The position numbers and the translations under genes were made by a program. Shown piece after piece: positions 1 through 8,625 of a DNA stretch of 47,093 nt. The stretch's first letter is position 1; every line of letters begins with the position of its first letter. Origin of the DNA: Pelagibacteraceae bacterium AG-414-M23 (GTDB lineage Bacteria; Pseudomonadota; Alphaproteobacteria; Pelagibacterales; Pelagibacteraceae); assembly GCA_003214525.1 (NCBI GenBank), contig QCLN01000009.1, positions 1-47,093 on the forward strand, in the 5' to 3' direction. The notes below the pieces were generated by a model that did no database searches, was not told the DNA's origin, and worked only from the letters and a program-made list of their open reading frames with translations.

Positions 1-1
1 T

Positions 2-721
2 ATTGGTAAAGATTTTACACCTGCGTTAATTGATGAAGTTCAAAAAGACAGCCCAGCTGAGATTGCAGGATTAATGAAAAACGATGTTATTATAGAAATA
101 GATAACAAGAAGGTAGAAAGTATTTTGGATGTTTCAAAATATATTGCAATGTCAACTTCCGAATATTTAGATTTTAAAATTTCAAGATATGATGAACAAA
201 TGTTGTTTAAAGTTAAGCCAAATTTAGTTCTTTCAGAAGATAATCTTGGAAATAAAATTAATAAAAGAATGGTAGGAATTAAAATAACTCCATACAACAA
301 TGAGATAAACCATGTAAAACTGGGGCCCGCTCAAGCACTAATCCAATCTGTTGAAGAAGTTTATTTTGTAACAACATCTTCATTAAAATATTTAGGATCA
401 ATGTTAATTGGAAAAGGTGATAGTTCTCAATTAGGAGGTCCTATTAGAATTGCAAAAATATCAGGCCAAGTTGCTGAATTTGGGATAATTCCATTTTTAA
501 GCATGATGGCATATATATCAATCAGTCTTGGTTTAATTAATTTATTTCCAATTCCAATGTTAGATGGTGGTCACTTAATGTTTTATGGTTTTGAAAAAGT
601 TTTAGGTCGACCATTAAGTCAAAAAACCCAAGAAGGCTTCTTTCGAATCGGAATGTTTTTATTGCTATCTTTAATGTTTTTTGCGACCTTTAATGATCTT
701 AAAGATTTAGGCCTTTTTTAA
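2..721 (+). CDS. rseP: RseP-type site-2 zinc metalloprotease, 3' part (gene begins before the window)
   Basis: The reading frame is open from base 2, so the gene is cut by the window edge and its HExxH active site is not visible. What remains starts inside a PDZ domain (phrases such as DSPAEIAGLMKNDVIIEIDN). It continues through the membrane part to the NLFPIPMLDGGHL segment, the conserved C-terminal LDG motif of M50 proteases, where the Asp is a zinc ligand. Two C-terminal hydrophobic helices flank it. RseP cleaves membrane-bound anti-sigma factors and leftover signal peptides within the inner membrane. An ATG at 74 is internal, not the start. The family call is firm; the exact substrate is unknown. 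Confidence 0.9.
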   Translation: MGKDFTPALIDEVQKDSPAEIAGLMKNDVIIEIDNKKVESILDVSKYIAMSTSEYLDFKISRYDEQMLFKVKPNLVLSEDNLGNKINKRMVGIKITPYNNEINHVKLGPAQALIQSVEEVYFVTTSSLKYLGSMLIGKGDSSQLGGPIRIAKISGQVAEFGIIPFLSMMAYISISLGLINLFPIPMLDGGHLMFYGFEKVLGRPLSQKTQEGFFRIGMFLLLSLMFFATFNDLKDLGLF

Positions 722-771
722 AGGATTTTTCATAAAATTTAAAAAAGCTAATAAAATCAATACTTTTAGAG

Positions 772-785
772 CACAATATATTGTG
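772..785. promoter_or_regulatory. 14-bp perfect palindrome upstream of the HU gene
   Basis: CACAATATATTGTG reads the same on both strands and lies about 90 bases before the HU start, in the 152-base gap after rseP. A second small hairpin (CTTGA, AAAA, TCAAG) follows around 815-830. The palindrome has the size and symmetry of a dimeric regulator site, but AT-rich DNA makes chance dyads common and I cannot name a regulator. The rest of the gap shows no gene. Confidence 0.25.
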
Positions 786-873
786 TGAAAAAATATTATA
801 AACACAAAAAAAAAGCTTGAAAAATCAAGGATTTTATAAAAAAGTGTAAATAACCTAACAACTGGAGCTAAAA

Positions 874-1149
874 ATGAACAAAAAACAACTAGTAGCAAAA
901 CTTTCAGACAAGCTAAATCAAAGTAAAGCTGATGCTGAACGTACTTTTGATACTATTACCAACACTATATTGGATGCATTGAAAAATGATGATTCAGTTA
1001 AAATTGCTGGTTTTGGTACGTATAAAGTAGCAAAAAGGAAAGCTAGAGTTGGTAGAAATCCAAGAACTGGTGAACAAATTCAAATCGCTGCTTCTCAGAA
1101 GGTAAAATTCTTACCAGCTAAAGCGCTTAAAGAAGTTTTCAATCGATAA
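874..1149 (+). CDS. hup: DNA-binding protein HU
   Basis: 91 residues, the usual HU length. The N-terminal helices are followed by the signature GFGTYKVAKRKARVGRNPRTGE; Arg61-Asn62-Pro63 form the minor-groove intercalating tip of the beta arm. HU is a dimeric nucleoid protein that bends and compacts DNA. The start has a TGGAG ribosome site 7 bases upstream, and a hairpin lies just after the stop, so it is probably transcribed alone. Position is notable: in many proteobacteria hup follows lon, but here the lon-tRNA gap at 32239-32293 has no HU gene. IHF subunits are the alternative family, but the sequence fits HU better. Confidence 0.93.
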   Translation: MNKKQLVAKLSDKLNQSKADAERTFDTITNTILDALKNDDSVKIAGFGTYKVAKRKARVGRNPRTGEQIQIAASQKVKFLPAKALKEVFNR

Positions 1150-1162
1150 TTCTTTATTTTTA

Positions 1163-1201
1163 AACAGCCTTTATTAATTAAAAAAATTAGTAAAGGCTGT
1201 T
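1163..1201 (+). terminator. Hairpin terminator after HU
   Basis: An 11-base stem, AACAGCCTTTA pairing with TAAAGGCTGTT, encloses a 17-base AT-rich loop 13 bases after the HU stop codon. The stem is perfect and GC-richer than its surroundings. The 3' side lacks a clean T-run, so it may be a moderate terminator or mainly an mRNA 3' stabiliser. Confidence 0.6.
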
Positions 1202-1297
1202 CTATATGCAAAAACTGCATACCTATTTTTAGCTATCATCAATAGATAAAACTAATTTTTTTTATATAAAAAAATCTTAATTAATTTTAGGAGACTT

Positions 1298-2593
1298 ATG
1301 TTTAAATTTATAAAAAAAATAATCCTGTTAACAGTTGGACTATCATTATGGTTTATAATGCCAGCTGCAGCGGAAACAACAGTTTCAGCAGAAGTAGGAT
1401 TTATATTTAATACATTTTTATTTTTAGTTTGCGGATTTCTAGTCATGTTTATGGCAGCAGGATTCGCGATGCTAGAAGCAGGAATGGTTACATCAAAGAG
1501 TGTGTCAGTGATATGCGCCAAAAATATAGGATTATTCTCAATTGCAGGAATAATGTTTTGGATGGTTGGGTATAACTTAGCCTACGGTATTCCAGAAGGT
1601 GGTTATATTGGAAAATTCATTCCATGGTCAGATGCAAGCTCTTTAAATAAACCTTATTCAGATGGATCTGATTGGTATTTCCAAATGGTCTTCTGCGCAA
1701 CTACAGTATCAATCGTATCTGGAACAATGGCTGAAAGAATTAAATTATGGCCATTCTTTTTATTTGCAGCAATTTTATCAGGAATTATTTATCCAATTGT
1801 TATGGGATGGCAATGGGGAGGTGGATGGTTAGCCTCAGCTGGCTTCTCTGATTTTGCAGGCTCAACTCTAGTACATTCAACTGGCGGTGCAGCAGCATTA
1901 GCAGGAGCAATTTTACTAGGTCCAAGATTGGGAAGATTTACAAAAACTGGCGAACCAGCTCCAATTAAACCTTTCGCAGCTTCATCTATTCCGTTAGTAA
2001 CAATTGGAATATTTATTCTATGGTTAGGTTGGTTTGGATTTAATGGAGGATCTCAATTATCAATGGGTACAGCCAAAGATGCAATCGCAGTATCAACTAT
2101 ATTTATGAACACGTTTTTAGCAGGAGCAGCTGGAGTAATGGCCGCAGCTTCAGTTACAAGATTAGTATTTGGCAAAACAGACGTAATTCAAATGTTAAAT
2201 GGATGTATAGGTGGATTAGTCGCAATTACTGCAGAACCATTAATGCCATCACCTTTGGCAGCGATATTAATTGGTGCAGTAGGTGGAATTATAGTTGTCT
2301 ACGGTACAAAGTTCTTACTATCATTAAAAATAGATGATGTAGTAGGTGCGATCCCAGCCCACTTGTTTGCAGGTATCTGGGGAACATTAGCGGTTCCAAT
2401 CACAAACCCTGAATCCTCATTTGTTTCCCAATTACTTGGAGTAATTTCAGTAAACGTTTTTGTATTCGTAGTATCACTAATTATTTGGACACTTATGAAA
2501 AATACTTTTGGTATTAGATTGAGCAAAGATGGTGAAACCAAAGGTACAGATGTTACCGAAACAGGAGTTATTGCATACGCAATAAGAGATTAG
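1298..2593 (+). CDS. amt: Ammonium transporter, Amt family
   Basis: 431 residues with an N-terminal signal-like helix ending at AAA-E (about residues 8-26), then eleven predicted membrane helices. Amt hallmarks are present: FMAAGFAMLEAGMV (51-64), the pore twin histidines in STLVHSTGG (His193) and AIPAHLFAGIWGT (His355), and NGCIGGLVAIT (301-311). It moves ammonium/ammonia across the inner membrane, the main nitrogen uptake route in nutrient-poor seawater. AGGAG stands about 4-8 bases before the ATG. No glnK gene lies next to it, so PII control, if any, comes from elsewhere. A strong terminator follows. Confidence 0.95.
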   Translation: MFKFIKKIILLTVGLSLWFIMPAAAETTVSAEVGFIFNTFLFLVCGFLVMFMAAGFAMLEAGMVTSKSVSVICAKNIGLFSIAGIMFWMVGYNLAYGIPEGGYIGKFIPWSDASSLNKPYSDGSDWYFQMVFCATTVSIVSGTMAERIKLWPFFLFAAILSGIIYPIVMGWQWGGGWLASAGFSDFAGSTLVHSTGGAAALAGAILLGPRLGRFTKTGEPAPIKPFAASSIPLVTIGIFILWLGWFGFNGGSQLSMGTAKDAIAVSTIFMNTFLAGAAGVMAAASVTRLVFGKTDVIQMLNGCIGGLVAITAEPLMPSPLAAILIGAVGGIIVVYGTKFLLSLKIDDVVGAIPAHLFAGIWGTLAVPITNPESSFVSQLLGVISVNVFVFVVSLIIWTLMKNTFGIRLSKDGETKGTDVTETGVIAYAIRD

Positions 2594-2629
2594 TTAACGG
2601 ATATAATTCTCCCTTTCACGTTAACAATT

Positions 2630-2656
2630 AAAAGGCCCGAAATTTCGGGCCTTTTT
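2630..2656. terminator. Bidirectional rho-independent terminator between amt and the rhodanese gene
   Basis: A perfect 26-base palindrome (arms AAAAGGCCCGAAA and TTTCGGGCCTTTT) flanked by A and T runs on the two sides. It ends 1 base before the minus-strand rhodanese stop, so it can end transcription from both converging genes. It is the clearest terminator in the window. Confidence 0.9.
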
Positions 2657-2657
2657 A

Positions 2658-3044
2658 CTATTTCTTAATTTTGAACTTTGAATTTTTGAGTGCTGTAAAT
2701 CCACCTTGAATATGACAAACTTTTTTATATCCCATTTCTTTTAATGTTTTTGTGGCCAGAGCAGATCTTCCACCAGCTGCACAAAATAAGACAATCTCTT
2801 TATTAGGATTTATAACTCCATTTTGAAATAAGGCACTATTTGGATCTAATTGAAATTCTAGCAGTCCTCTTGGTATATTTATAGAATTTTCAATTGTACC
2901 AGTTTGATCTAGCTCTACTTTGTCTCTTATATCAACTAAATTACAATTATTTTCCTCTGAAAGCTTATATGCATCATCAATTGATATAGTTTTAATATCT
3001 TGCATTGCCTCAGAAACTAGAGTTTGCGCTGTTTTTATAGACAT
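2658..3044 (-). CDS. Rhodanese-like sulfurtransferase
   Basis: 128-residue single rhodanese domain. LVDIRD (36-41) is the conserved CH2-type region. The active-site loop is Cys88-Ala-Ala-Gly-Gly-Arg-Ser, with the catalytic cysteine that carries a persulfide, followed by HIQGGFTALK near the C-terminus. No signal peptide is seen, so it is probably cytoplasmic. Such proteins move sulfane sulfur (thiosulfate:cyanide sulfurtransferase type), but the physiological donor and acceptor cannot be read from sequence. Its start lies 19 bases from the divergent gene at 3064. Confidence 0.88.
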   Translation of the reverse strand: MSIKTAQTLVSEAMQDIKTISIDDAYKLSEENNCNLVDIRDKVELDQTGTIENSINIPRGLLEFQLDPNSALFQNGVINPNKEIVLFCAAGGRSALATKTLKEMGYKKVCHIQGGFTALKNSKFKIKK

Positions 3045-3063
3045 AGTAAATATATAATAATTT

Positions 3064-4050
3064 ATGTTAACGAATATATTAAAAAAATTTTTTGTAAAGA
3101 TAATTAAAGCATTAGGGTTTGAGATAATTGATCAAAACCAATTTAGGTCACCCACTTTAAACAAAGAACTTAACGAACAATTATCAAATATAGGGAAATC
3201 TATTGTACTACCACTTGGTGAAGTGAAGTTAAAAAAAAAAATTAAAGATCTTCTTATTGTATTTAGAACTAATTCAAACATTGAAATTTGGGACCAAAAT
3301 AAAAAAAGAATTTTTGAAGCAGATAAAATTGAATATGTGAAAAGATCTTTAAATTCTTTGATTAAAGCCATAGATAATTTAAATCAAAATTATCCCTCAA
3401 TAAAAATTAACTTAGTAATTATAGATGATAAATCAAAAAGAGAAAATCTTGATAAAATAATTAGTATTTTAGATAAAACCAATATTAATTATGAAATAAT
3501 TAACCATGATAATTCTGAGCATAAAAATATTATTAAAGAGCAAAAAAATACAGATACTTTCTCAAATTTGTCAAGCCTACTTAAATCTTTTGAAATTGGT
3601 AAAAATAATGGAAAAGATCTAATTTATTTTATTGAAGACGATTATTTGCATTTTAGATATTCCTTGGAAGAAATGATTGGAACTTACGAAAGAATAGCTT
3701 CACAACTAGATAAAGAGTTAATTATTTGTCCAGCTGACTATCCATTTTTATATATGAATAATGAAAAAACAAACCTATTAATTGGTAACAAGCGACACTG
3801 GAGAACAATAAATAAATCTTTATGTTCTTTAATGACTTCCAAAGCAATATTGGATAAATATTGGAACAATTTTTATCAAAACTGCCTTGATAGGCATGAT
3901 CCTTTTGAAAAATATTTAAATCAAATTTATGAAAATGAAGTTTGTATTTCTCCTGTTAAGTCTTTATCTATCCATATGACAAATATAAATTCTAGCTACG
4001 GCTTGTCACCATTTATAGATTATAAGGAACTGTGGGAAGAAAATAAGTAA
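3064..4050 (+). CDS. Putative GT-A fold glycosyltransferase-like protein
   Basis: 328 residues, no membrane helix. A central stretch resembles family-2 glycosyltransferases: LLIVFRTN (63-70), INLVIIDDKS (115-124) as the nucleotide-binding strand with an acidic end, and LIYFIEDDYLHF (186-197), whose Glu-Asp-Asp stands where the metal-binding DxD motif is expected. The downstream region has conserved-looking aromatic and His positions (RHWRTINKS). It may add a sugar to a surface polymer, but no other polysaccharide gene is nearby and neither donor nor acceptor can be named. It begins 19 bases from the divergent rhodanese start and has no clear ribosome site. Confidence 0.55.
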   Translation: MLTNILKKFFVKIIKALGFEIIDQNQFRSPTLNKELNEQLSNIGKSIVLPLGEVKLKKKIKDLLIVFRTNSNIEIWDQNKKRIFEADKIEYVKRSLNSLIKAIDNLNQNYPSIKINLVIIDDKSKRENLDKIISILDKTNINYEIINHDNSEHKNIIKEQKNTDTFSNLSSLLKSFEIGKNNGKDLIYFIEDDYLHFRYSLEEMIGTYERIASQLDKELIICPADYPFLYMNNEKTNLLIGNKRHWRTINKSLCSLMTSKAILDKYWNNFYQNCLDRHDPFEKYLNQIYENEVCISPVKSLSIHMTNINSSYGLSPFIDYKELWEENK

Positions 4051-4084
4051 TCGACAAAGTTAAATTAATTAGTAATTTATGTTA

Positions 4085-4558
4085 TTAATCGTATAGACTT
4101 ATTTTTTTTGCATAAAATATCCTAATTATCCAATAGATAAAAATTCCTACCGGCCCAATAAAATATGTTATTACCAGCGGAAAAAACATTAAATATTTTG
4201 ATATTAGCAGTCTAGAAGCATCTCTAGACATCCATGATCCACAGAAAAGATTTATAGCTAAAAAATGTATCCAAAAGATTATTAAAAATTCTTGATTTGA
4301 GAATAAATCGCTTAAATTCTTTATTCCAAGGTATAAACTAAAATTTTCTCCAAAATGATAAGATCCTAGAAAAGATTGATAAATAACAAAGACGTAAGCA
4401 CCGCTTAATATGAAAATTGGAAATATTGAACTTACAAAAATACTGCCTAATTTTGAATTTGGAAAAAAAATAAGCATTAACCAGAACGGAATAACGCCAA
4501 TAATTAACCATAGATAAACCATTTCAAATGTAAAGTAAGTTGATATTTGCTCGAGCAT
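4085..4558 (-). CDS. ABA4-like family membrane protein (DUF4281)
   Basis: 157 residues with four predicted membrane helices (about 12-32, 40-61, 90-106, 122-147). The signature resembles the ABA4-like family: HFLAINLFCGSWMSRDAS (98-115), with His98, the aromatic/Gly stretch and Asp113, followed by YFIGPVGIFIYW (132-143). The plant founder is needed for neoxanthin formation; the role in bacteria is not established and should not be transferred. It faces the glycosyltransferase-like gene tail to tail (34-base gap) and diverges from recX with 28 bases between starts. Confidence 0.65.
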   Translation of the reverse strand: MLEQISTYFTFEMVYLWLIIGVIPFWLMLIFFPNSKLGSIFVSSIFPIFILSGAYVFVIYQSFLGSYHFGENFSLYLGIKNLSDLFSNQEFLIIFWIHFLAINLFCGSWMSRDASRLLISKYLMFFPLVITYFIGPVGIFIYWIIRIFYAKKISLYD

Positions 4559-4586
4559 ATATGATTATATTATATAACTTTAATTA

Positions 4587-5150
4587 ATGATTCCTATAAA
4601 AAATAGAAAGAAAAACCTTGAAGCAACAGTGGATGAAATGCGAAATTTTGGGTTTGTTTATATTGAAAAATATGCTCCTTCAAAGCAACAACTTAGAACC
4701 TATTTATTAAAAAAATATTTAAAAATTAATATACCCAATGTAACTAAAAAAAATATAACTGACTTGATTGATGTTGTACTGGAAGACTTGGAAAAAACTA
4801 AGTTTATTAATGATAAATTTTACTCTACCTCAAAAGCCAAGAGTTTAATTAAAAGAGGCAGCTCAATAAATAAAATAAGAAACTACCTATTTTTAAAAGG
4901 TGTCAAAGATAAATATATCAACGAAACCCTTAGCGATATTAGAGAAAACAATGAAGACCAGGATTTTTTCTCAGCAATTAAAATTTGTAAAAAAAAAAGA
5001 ATTGGACCAGCGAGAGATGAAAATAACAGGCCATTATTTATGAAAAAAGATTTAGGTATTTTAGCAAGATCCGGATTTGATTTTGAAACATCAAAAAGAG
5101 TTATCGACATCGATAAAAATGAATATTTAAAAATAATAAACTTACTTTAG
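4587..5150 (+). CDS. recX: RecX-family regulatory protein
   Basis: 187 residues made of repeated three-helix units typical of RecX. Examples are LRTYLLKKYL (37-46) and the DLEKTKFINDKFYSTSKAKSL segment, which matches the RecX core L-xx-yiDD-xFA pattern, then SINKIRNYLFLKGVKDKYI. RecX binds in the RecA filament groove and limits recombinase activity. recA is not adjacent here. The gene diverges from the ABA4-like gene. Its last 9 bases overlap the end of a small minus-strand gene at 5142-5285. Confidence 0.85.
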   Translation: MIPIKNRKKNLEATVDEMRNFGFVYIEKYAPSKQQLRTYLLKKYLKINIPNVTKKNITDLIDVVLEDLEKTKFINDKFYSTSKAKSLIKRGSSINKIRNYLFLKGVKDKYINETLSDIRENNEDQDFFSAIKICKKKRIGPARDENNRPLFMKKDLGILARSGFDFETSKRVIDIDKNEYLKIINLL

Positions 5151-5285
5151 CTTAGTTTTTTTCTTTTCTTTTAGATAATATTCTAATTTACCTTTAATAT
5201 AGTTTTTTACAAAAACAAATACTAATAGACCAAAAATTGAAACAGATACTATTATAATTAGAATTATTCTTAAAGCTTCATCCAT
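5142..5285 (-). CDS. Small single-pass membrane protein, 47 aa
   Basis: The frame starts with ATG at 5285 and runs 47 codons: MDEALRIILIIIVSVSIFGL then LVFVFVKNYI and a Lys-rich tail KEKKKTKLK. One hydrophobic helix (about 5-27) with a basic end predicts an inner-membrane protein with its C-terminus in the cytoplasm. The strongest argument for a real gene is the junction: the A of its ATG is the last base of the cysQ-like stop codon (TAATG), the usual form of translational coupling. It overlaps the recX 3' end by 9 bases. No function is recognised. Confidence 0.6.
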   Translation of the reverse strand: MDEALRIILIIIVSVSIFGLLVFVFVKNYIKGKLEYYLKEKKKTKLK

Positions 5286-6052
5286 TATAGATCTGCAGTA
5301 GATTTTAAAATTATACTAGGGTTTTTAAATCCAATTTTACCATATAAAATTTCATTTCCATCAAAATCCGTAATAGTTCCGCCCGAGTTTTTTAATATTG
5401 CATGACCAGCTGCAATGTCCCATTCGCTAGCCCTAGGTTCAGCAGCGTAGACATGAAATTCACCAGTGGCAATTACACAAAATTTCAAAGAACTTTTCAT
5501 TTTTATATATTCTTTTACTCTAAGTTTTTTGTGAATTTCTATAATTTCAGTTTTTAAATTATCTGAGTAGCTAACAGCTTTTATATTATTCATATCTATA
5601 TTTTTATTATTAAGAACTTTTTCATTATTGTCTTTAAGTTCATAACTAATATTATTACCGTATGAATAAAACATTCGATTTTTTGCAGGCGCATATATAA
5701 TACCAGCTACAGCGACTTTGTTAATTATTAACCCAGCATTTAAGGTAAACTCATCTCTATTGTTAATATAGTCATATGTTCCATCGATTGGATCTACTAA
5801 CCAAAATGTGCTTAAATCTAAATTTTTATTTTCCAATGTTTCTTCAGAAACGATTGGGATAGTGGGAGAAATTCTTTTTAAATTGTTTAATATAATATTA
5901 TTAACCTCTATATCACCATTTGTTACAGGTGTTTTGTCTTTTTTAATATGTTTCTTTAATCCTTTGTTTCTTAATTCAATAGAAAGATCTCCTGCATCAA
6001 AAAAAACCTGAGTTAAATTTTTTATTATTTTTTCAATCTCTTCTATTTCCAT
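5285..6052 (-). CDS. cysQ: Inositol monophosphatase family / CysQ-like 3'(2'),5'-bisphosphate nucleotidase
   Basis: 255 residues with the family's metal-site motifs in order: KDKTPVTNGDIEVNN, VSEE, WLVDPIDGT (the DPIDGT magnesium site) and ASEWDIAAGHAIL near the C-terminus. The RDEFTLNAGLI and VAGIIYAPAKN segments favour CysQ over SuhB. CysQ removes the 3'-phosphate of PAP formed when sulfate groups are transferred or reduced. Inositol-1-phosphatase is the alternative. Its ATG overlaps the DUF3553 gene by 20 bases and its stop overlaps the start of the 47-aa gene, so the three minus-strand genes form one transcription unit. Confidence 0.82.
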   Translation of the reverse strand: MEIEEIEKIIKNLTQVFFDAGDLSIELRNKGLKKHIKKDKTPVTNGDIEVNNIILNNLKRISPTIPIVSEETLENKNLDLSTFWLVDPIDGTYDYINNRDEFTLNAGLIINKVAVAGIIYAPAKNRMFYSYGNNISYELKDNNEKVLNNKNIDMNNIKAVSYSDNLKTEIIEIHKKLRVKEYIKMKSSLKFCVIATGEFHVYAAEPRASEWDIAAGHAILKNSGGTITDFDGNEILYGKIGFKNPSIILKSTADL

Positions 6053-6221
6053 ATATATTAAATCTTTCTAAAGAAATTATATTTCCATTAATTACTTTTT
6101 TTCCTACATTTTCAAAATTAACCGTTATTTTTTCTTTTATAATTGATTGTATTTGCCCTATACCCCACTCTTTGTTGTTTGGATTAAACACTTTATCTCC
6201 AGGCTCAAAGTCAAATATCAT
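6033..6221 (-). CDS. DUF3553 family protein
   Basis: 62 residues. The sequence has the DUF3553 pattern FEPGDKVFNP-NKEWGIGQIQS followed by KITVNFENVGKKVINGN, a small beta-rich fold like the CarD/Tudor-type modules found beside UvrD/PcrA helicases in alphaproteobacteria. That likeness hints at protein-protein binding, but no role is proven. It is the first gene of the minus-strand unit with cysQ and the 47-aa gene. Only 42 bases separate it from the divergent mnmA. Confidence 0.8.
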   Translation of the reverse strand: MIFDFEPGDKVFNPNNKEWGIGQIQSIIKEKITVNFENVGKKVINGNIISLERFNIYGNRRD

Positions 6222-6263
6222 AGTGTTTCACTTATAAAGTAAAAGAGTGTAAATACAAACTTT

Positions 6264-7379
6264 ATGAAAAAAAAAATTAACTCTATTGGTATTGAAAAAG
6301 ACCCTAAAGATACAACAGTAGTTGTTGCAATGTCTGGAGGAGTGGATTCATCAACTGTTGCTGGCATGATGAAACAAGAAGGATTTAAAGTAATTGGTGT
6401 AACATTAAAACTTTACGATGATACTCAGCAAACTGCAAAATCTAAACAATGTTGCGCTGGTCAAGATATTTTAGATGCAAAAAGAGTTGCTGATAAATTA
6501 GATATTGAACATAAAATTTTATATTACCAATCAAAATTCAAGCAGGAAGTTATTGAAAATTTTGTTGATAGTTATATAGCGGGTGAAACTCCTATCCCAT
6601 GCGTGCAATGTAATCAAACAGTAAAATTTAAAGATCTTTTTCATGAAAGTAAAAAACTAAATGCTGATGCACTAATCACAGGTCATTATGTAAAAAGCAT
6701 TACTCAAAATAACGAAACAAATATGTATAGAGCCGTAGATGAAAACAGAGATCAAAGTTATTTCTTGTTCAATACAACACGTGAGCAGCTAAATTATTTA
6801 AGGTTTCCACTTGGGGGCATGATGAAAGATAAGACCAGAGAAATAGCAAAAAAATTAAATTTAAATGTTGCTGATAAGCCCGATAGTCAGGACATTTGTT
6901 TTGTGCCAAATGGAGAATATGTATCAGTAATTAAAAAATATAAACCTGACAGCTTTAAAAAGGGGAATATAAAAAACTTAGATGGAAAAGTAATTGGCGT
7001 TCATGATGGTATTGTAAACTTTACAATTGGTCAGCGAAAAGGAATAAAAGTTGCAGCAAAAGATCCATTATATGTAGTCGAGATCAATTCAGAAAAAAAT
7101 GAAATTATAGTTGGACCAAAAGAAAATTTAGTAAAAAAAGAAATTTTACTTAGAGATATAAATATCTTAACTAATAAAGAAGATCTCAATAAAGAAATAT
7201 TAGTTAAAATTAGATCAACAGGTAAATTAATAAAATCAAAAATAAAAATATCGAATAATATTGGCAAAGTAGCATTATTAGAGGATGAATATGGAATATC
7301 CCCAGGTCAGGCATGTGTATTTTATAAGAAAGATAAAAATGGAGATAAACTTTTAGGTGGCGGCTGGATTACAAATTAG
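6264..7379 (+). CDS. mnmA: tRNA 2-thiouridine(34) synthase MnmA
   Basis: 371 residues. The PP-loop SGGVDSS (24-30) binds ATP. The catalytic pair is Cys113 in PIPCVQCN and Cys212 in [12 protein letters not shown] (140-142) and the FTIGQRKG segment of the central domain are also present. The enzyme adenylates U34 of Lys, Glu and Gln tRNAs and inserts sulfur delivered as a persulfide, a cytoplasmic step in decoding AA-ending codons, which dominate this genome. It converges on the next gene with an 11-base overlap of coding ends and no terminator. Confidence 0.95.
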   Translation: MKKKINSIGIEKDPKDTTVVVAMSGGVDSSTVAGMMKQEGFKVIGVTLKLYDDTQQTAKSKQCCAGQDILDAKRVADKLDIEHKILYYQSKFKQEVIENFVDSYIAGETPIPCVQCNQTVKFKDLFHESKKLNADALITGHYVKSITQNNETNMYRAVDENRDQSYFLFNTTREQLNYLRFPLGGMMKDKTREIAKKLNLNVADKPDSQDICFVPNGEYVSVIKKYKPDSFKKGNIKNLDGKVIGVHDGIVNFTIGQRKGIKVAAKDPLYVVEINSEKNEIIVGPKENLVKKEILLRDINILTNKEDLNKEILVKIRSTGKLIKSKIKISNNIGKVALLEDEYGISPGQACVFYKKDKNGDKLLGGGWITN

Positions 7380-8529
7380 AATAAATTTTTTTCCACATTA
7401 TAGACGATAAGAAATAATAAAATAATAAAATCAAAAAATAATTCCATTCTAAAATATAATCAATTTTACTTGATAAATTATAAAATATTAAAATTAAAAT
7501 AACTATACTGCTAACAATTAATATTACGAAAATAAATAAAATTTTTAATTTAATTATACTCAAATAACAATATTCAGATAATTTTGATGAATTTAAGTAT
7601 AACTGTCTCGTTAAAGAAATCTGAGCAAAAAGCTCATTCAAGATAAACAATACCATTATCAATCTTCTTATTTTTTGAAAGGTTTCATTATCAATTTCAG
7701 ATCCTAAAAAAAACACATGTAGGAATAAAAATATCGCTGAAGAAATTCCAAAATAATAGAAAAAATTTCTTTTCTGATTTAATATATTGTCAAATAGGTA
7801 ATTATAACTCCTCCAGTAAATAAACATTAAAATAACCGATATATATAAAAAACCTTTAAATATAAAATTTATTGGGAATCTTTTTGCTATATTGCTAATT
7901 GATGTTTCTCCATAAATAAATGGATTTACTGGTTTGCTCGTTCCAAGTGTTATGTTTTTAGATTTTAATTTTGTTATATATTCATACCAAAAAGGAAATA
8001 TCTTATATAACTGACCAAATTTTGTATTTTTTATACATTCTATATTTTTTTCATTAGAAACTTTTTTTATAAATCTTATTTCACTTTTTTCGTAATCTTT
8101 TTTTAATTTTGCGTCAAAAGAATTATATTTATTTTCACTTGAAAGCAATTCAGAAATATTTTTTCCATCTATTAATATAAATTCTAGAGCATCTAAAAAT
8201 TCATGAAATTCATAAATTTTATCATCAATTACAATAACATTTTTAACAGTGTAAACGAAACAATCCGATAACTTGGCCGTTTTTGGAGCTTTGTTATTTT
8301 TAATAAAATCTCTAGATGTACAATATTTATTACTTTCATCACAAACTGATTGTATAGAACTACCTGGCTTATCTTCTATCGAAAGCACTCCATAATCTAG
8401 AGGATGTCCAATTTTATAAGCAACTAAGTAGTTGTGAAATATCAAAGAGCACAATATAGATAGAGAGCCAAATATAAAAAGCAAAAGAGCTATATTTTTA
8501 AGAATACTTATCTTCTTTACTAATTCCAT
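7369..8529 (-). CDS. Uncharacterised multi-pass membrane protein, 386 aa
   Basis: Not recognised. One N-terminal membrane helix (about 12-33) is followed by a soluble segment of roughly 180 residues that would lie outside the cytoplasm. It contains the cysteines [15 protein letters not shown] and SDCF and many charged residues. Five further helices follow (about 222-242, 254-274, 285-305, 330-355, 362-382). The start is ATG at 8529, whose A is shared with an upstream stop (TAATG). It converges on mnmA with an 11-base overlap. No enzyme motif or transporter signature is visible. Confidence 0.75.
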   Translation of the reverse strand: MELVKKISILKNIALLLFIFGSLSILCSLIFHNYLVAYKIGHPLDYGVLSIEDKPGSSIQSVCDESNKYCTSRDFIKNNKAPKTAKLSDCFVYTVKNVIVIDDKIYEFHEFLDALEFILIDGKNISELLSSENKYNSFDAKLKKDYEKSEIRFIKKVSNEKNIECIKNTKFGQLYKIFPFWYEYITKLKSKNITLGTSKPVNPFIYGETSISNIAKRFPINFIFKGFLYISVILMFIYWRSYNYLFDNILNQKRNFFYYFGISSAIFLFLHVFFLGSEIDNETFQKIRRLIMVLFILNELFAQISLTRQLYLNSSKLSEYCYLSIIKLKILFIFVILIVSSIVILILIFYNLSSKIDYILEWNYFLILLFYYFLSSIMWKKIYSNL

Positions 8530-8541
8530 TATAGAATAGAA

Positions 8542-8625
8542 TTATTTTTTCTTATTTTTTTTTCTAGCTCTTCTTTTTTTTGAGCCCATTTTTCTTCGGC
8601 CTCTGTGTTTTTTGGGGTAACCCAT
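8542..8625 (-). CDS. Possible very small, very basic protein, 27 aa
   Basis: ATG at 8625 has AAGGA placed 9 bases upstream and opens 27 codons (MGYPKKHRGRRKMGSKKRRA followed by a Lys/Asn tail), more than half of them Lys or Arg. The composition recalls tiny ribosome-associated proteins such as the bTHX and bS22 types, but I cannot prove homology. A competing frame on the same strand (8529-8648, with KNTEAEEKWAQKKEELEKK) has more typical codons and ends in TAATG against the next gene, yet has no ATG, GTG or TTG start. Only one of the two is probably real. Confidence 0.35.
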   Translation of the reverse strand: MGYPKKHRGRRKMGSKKRRARKKNKKK

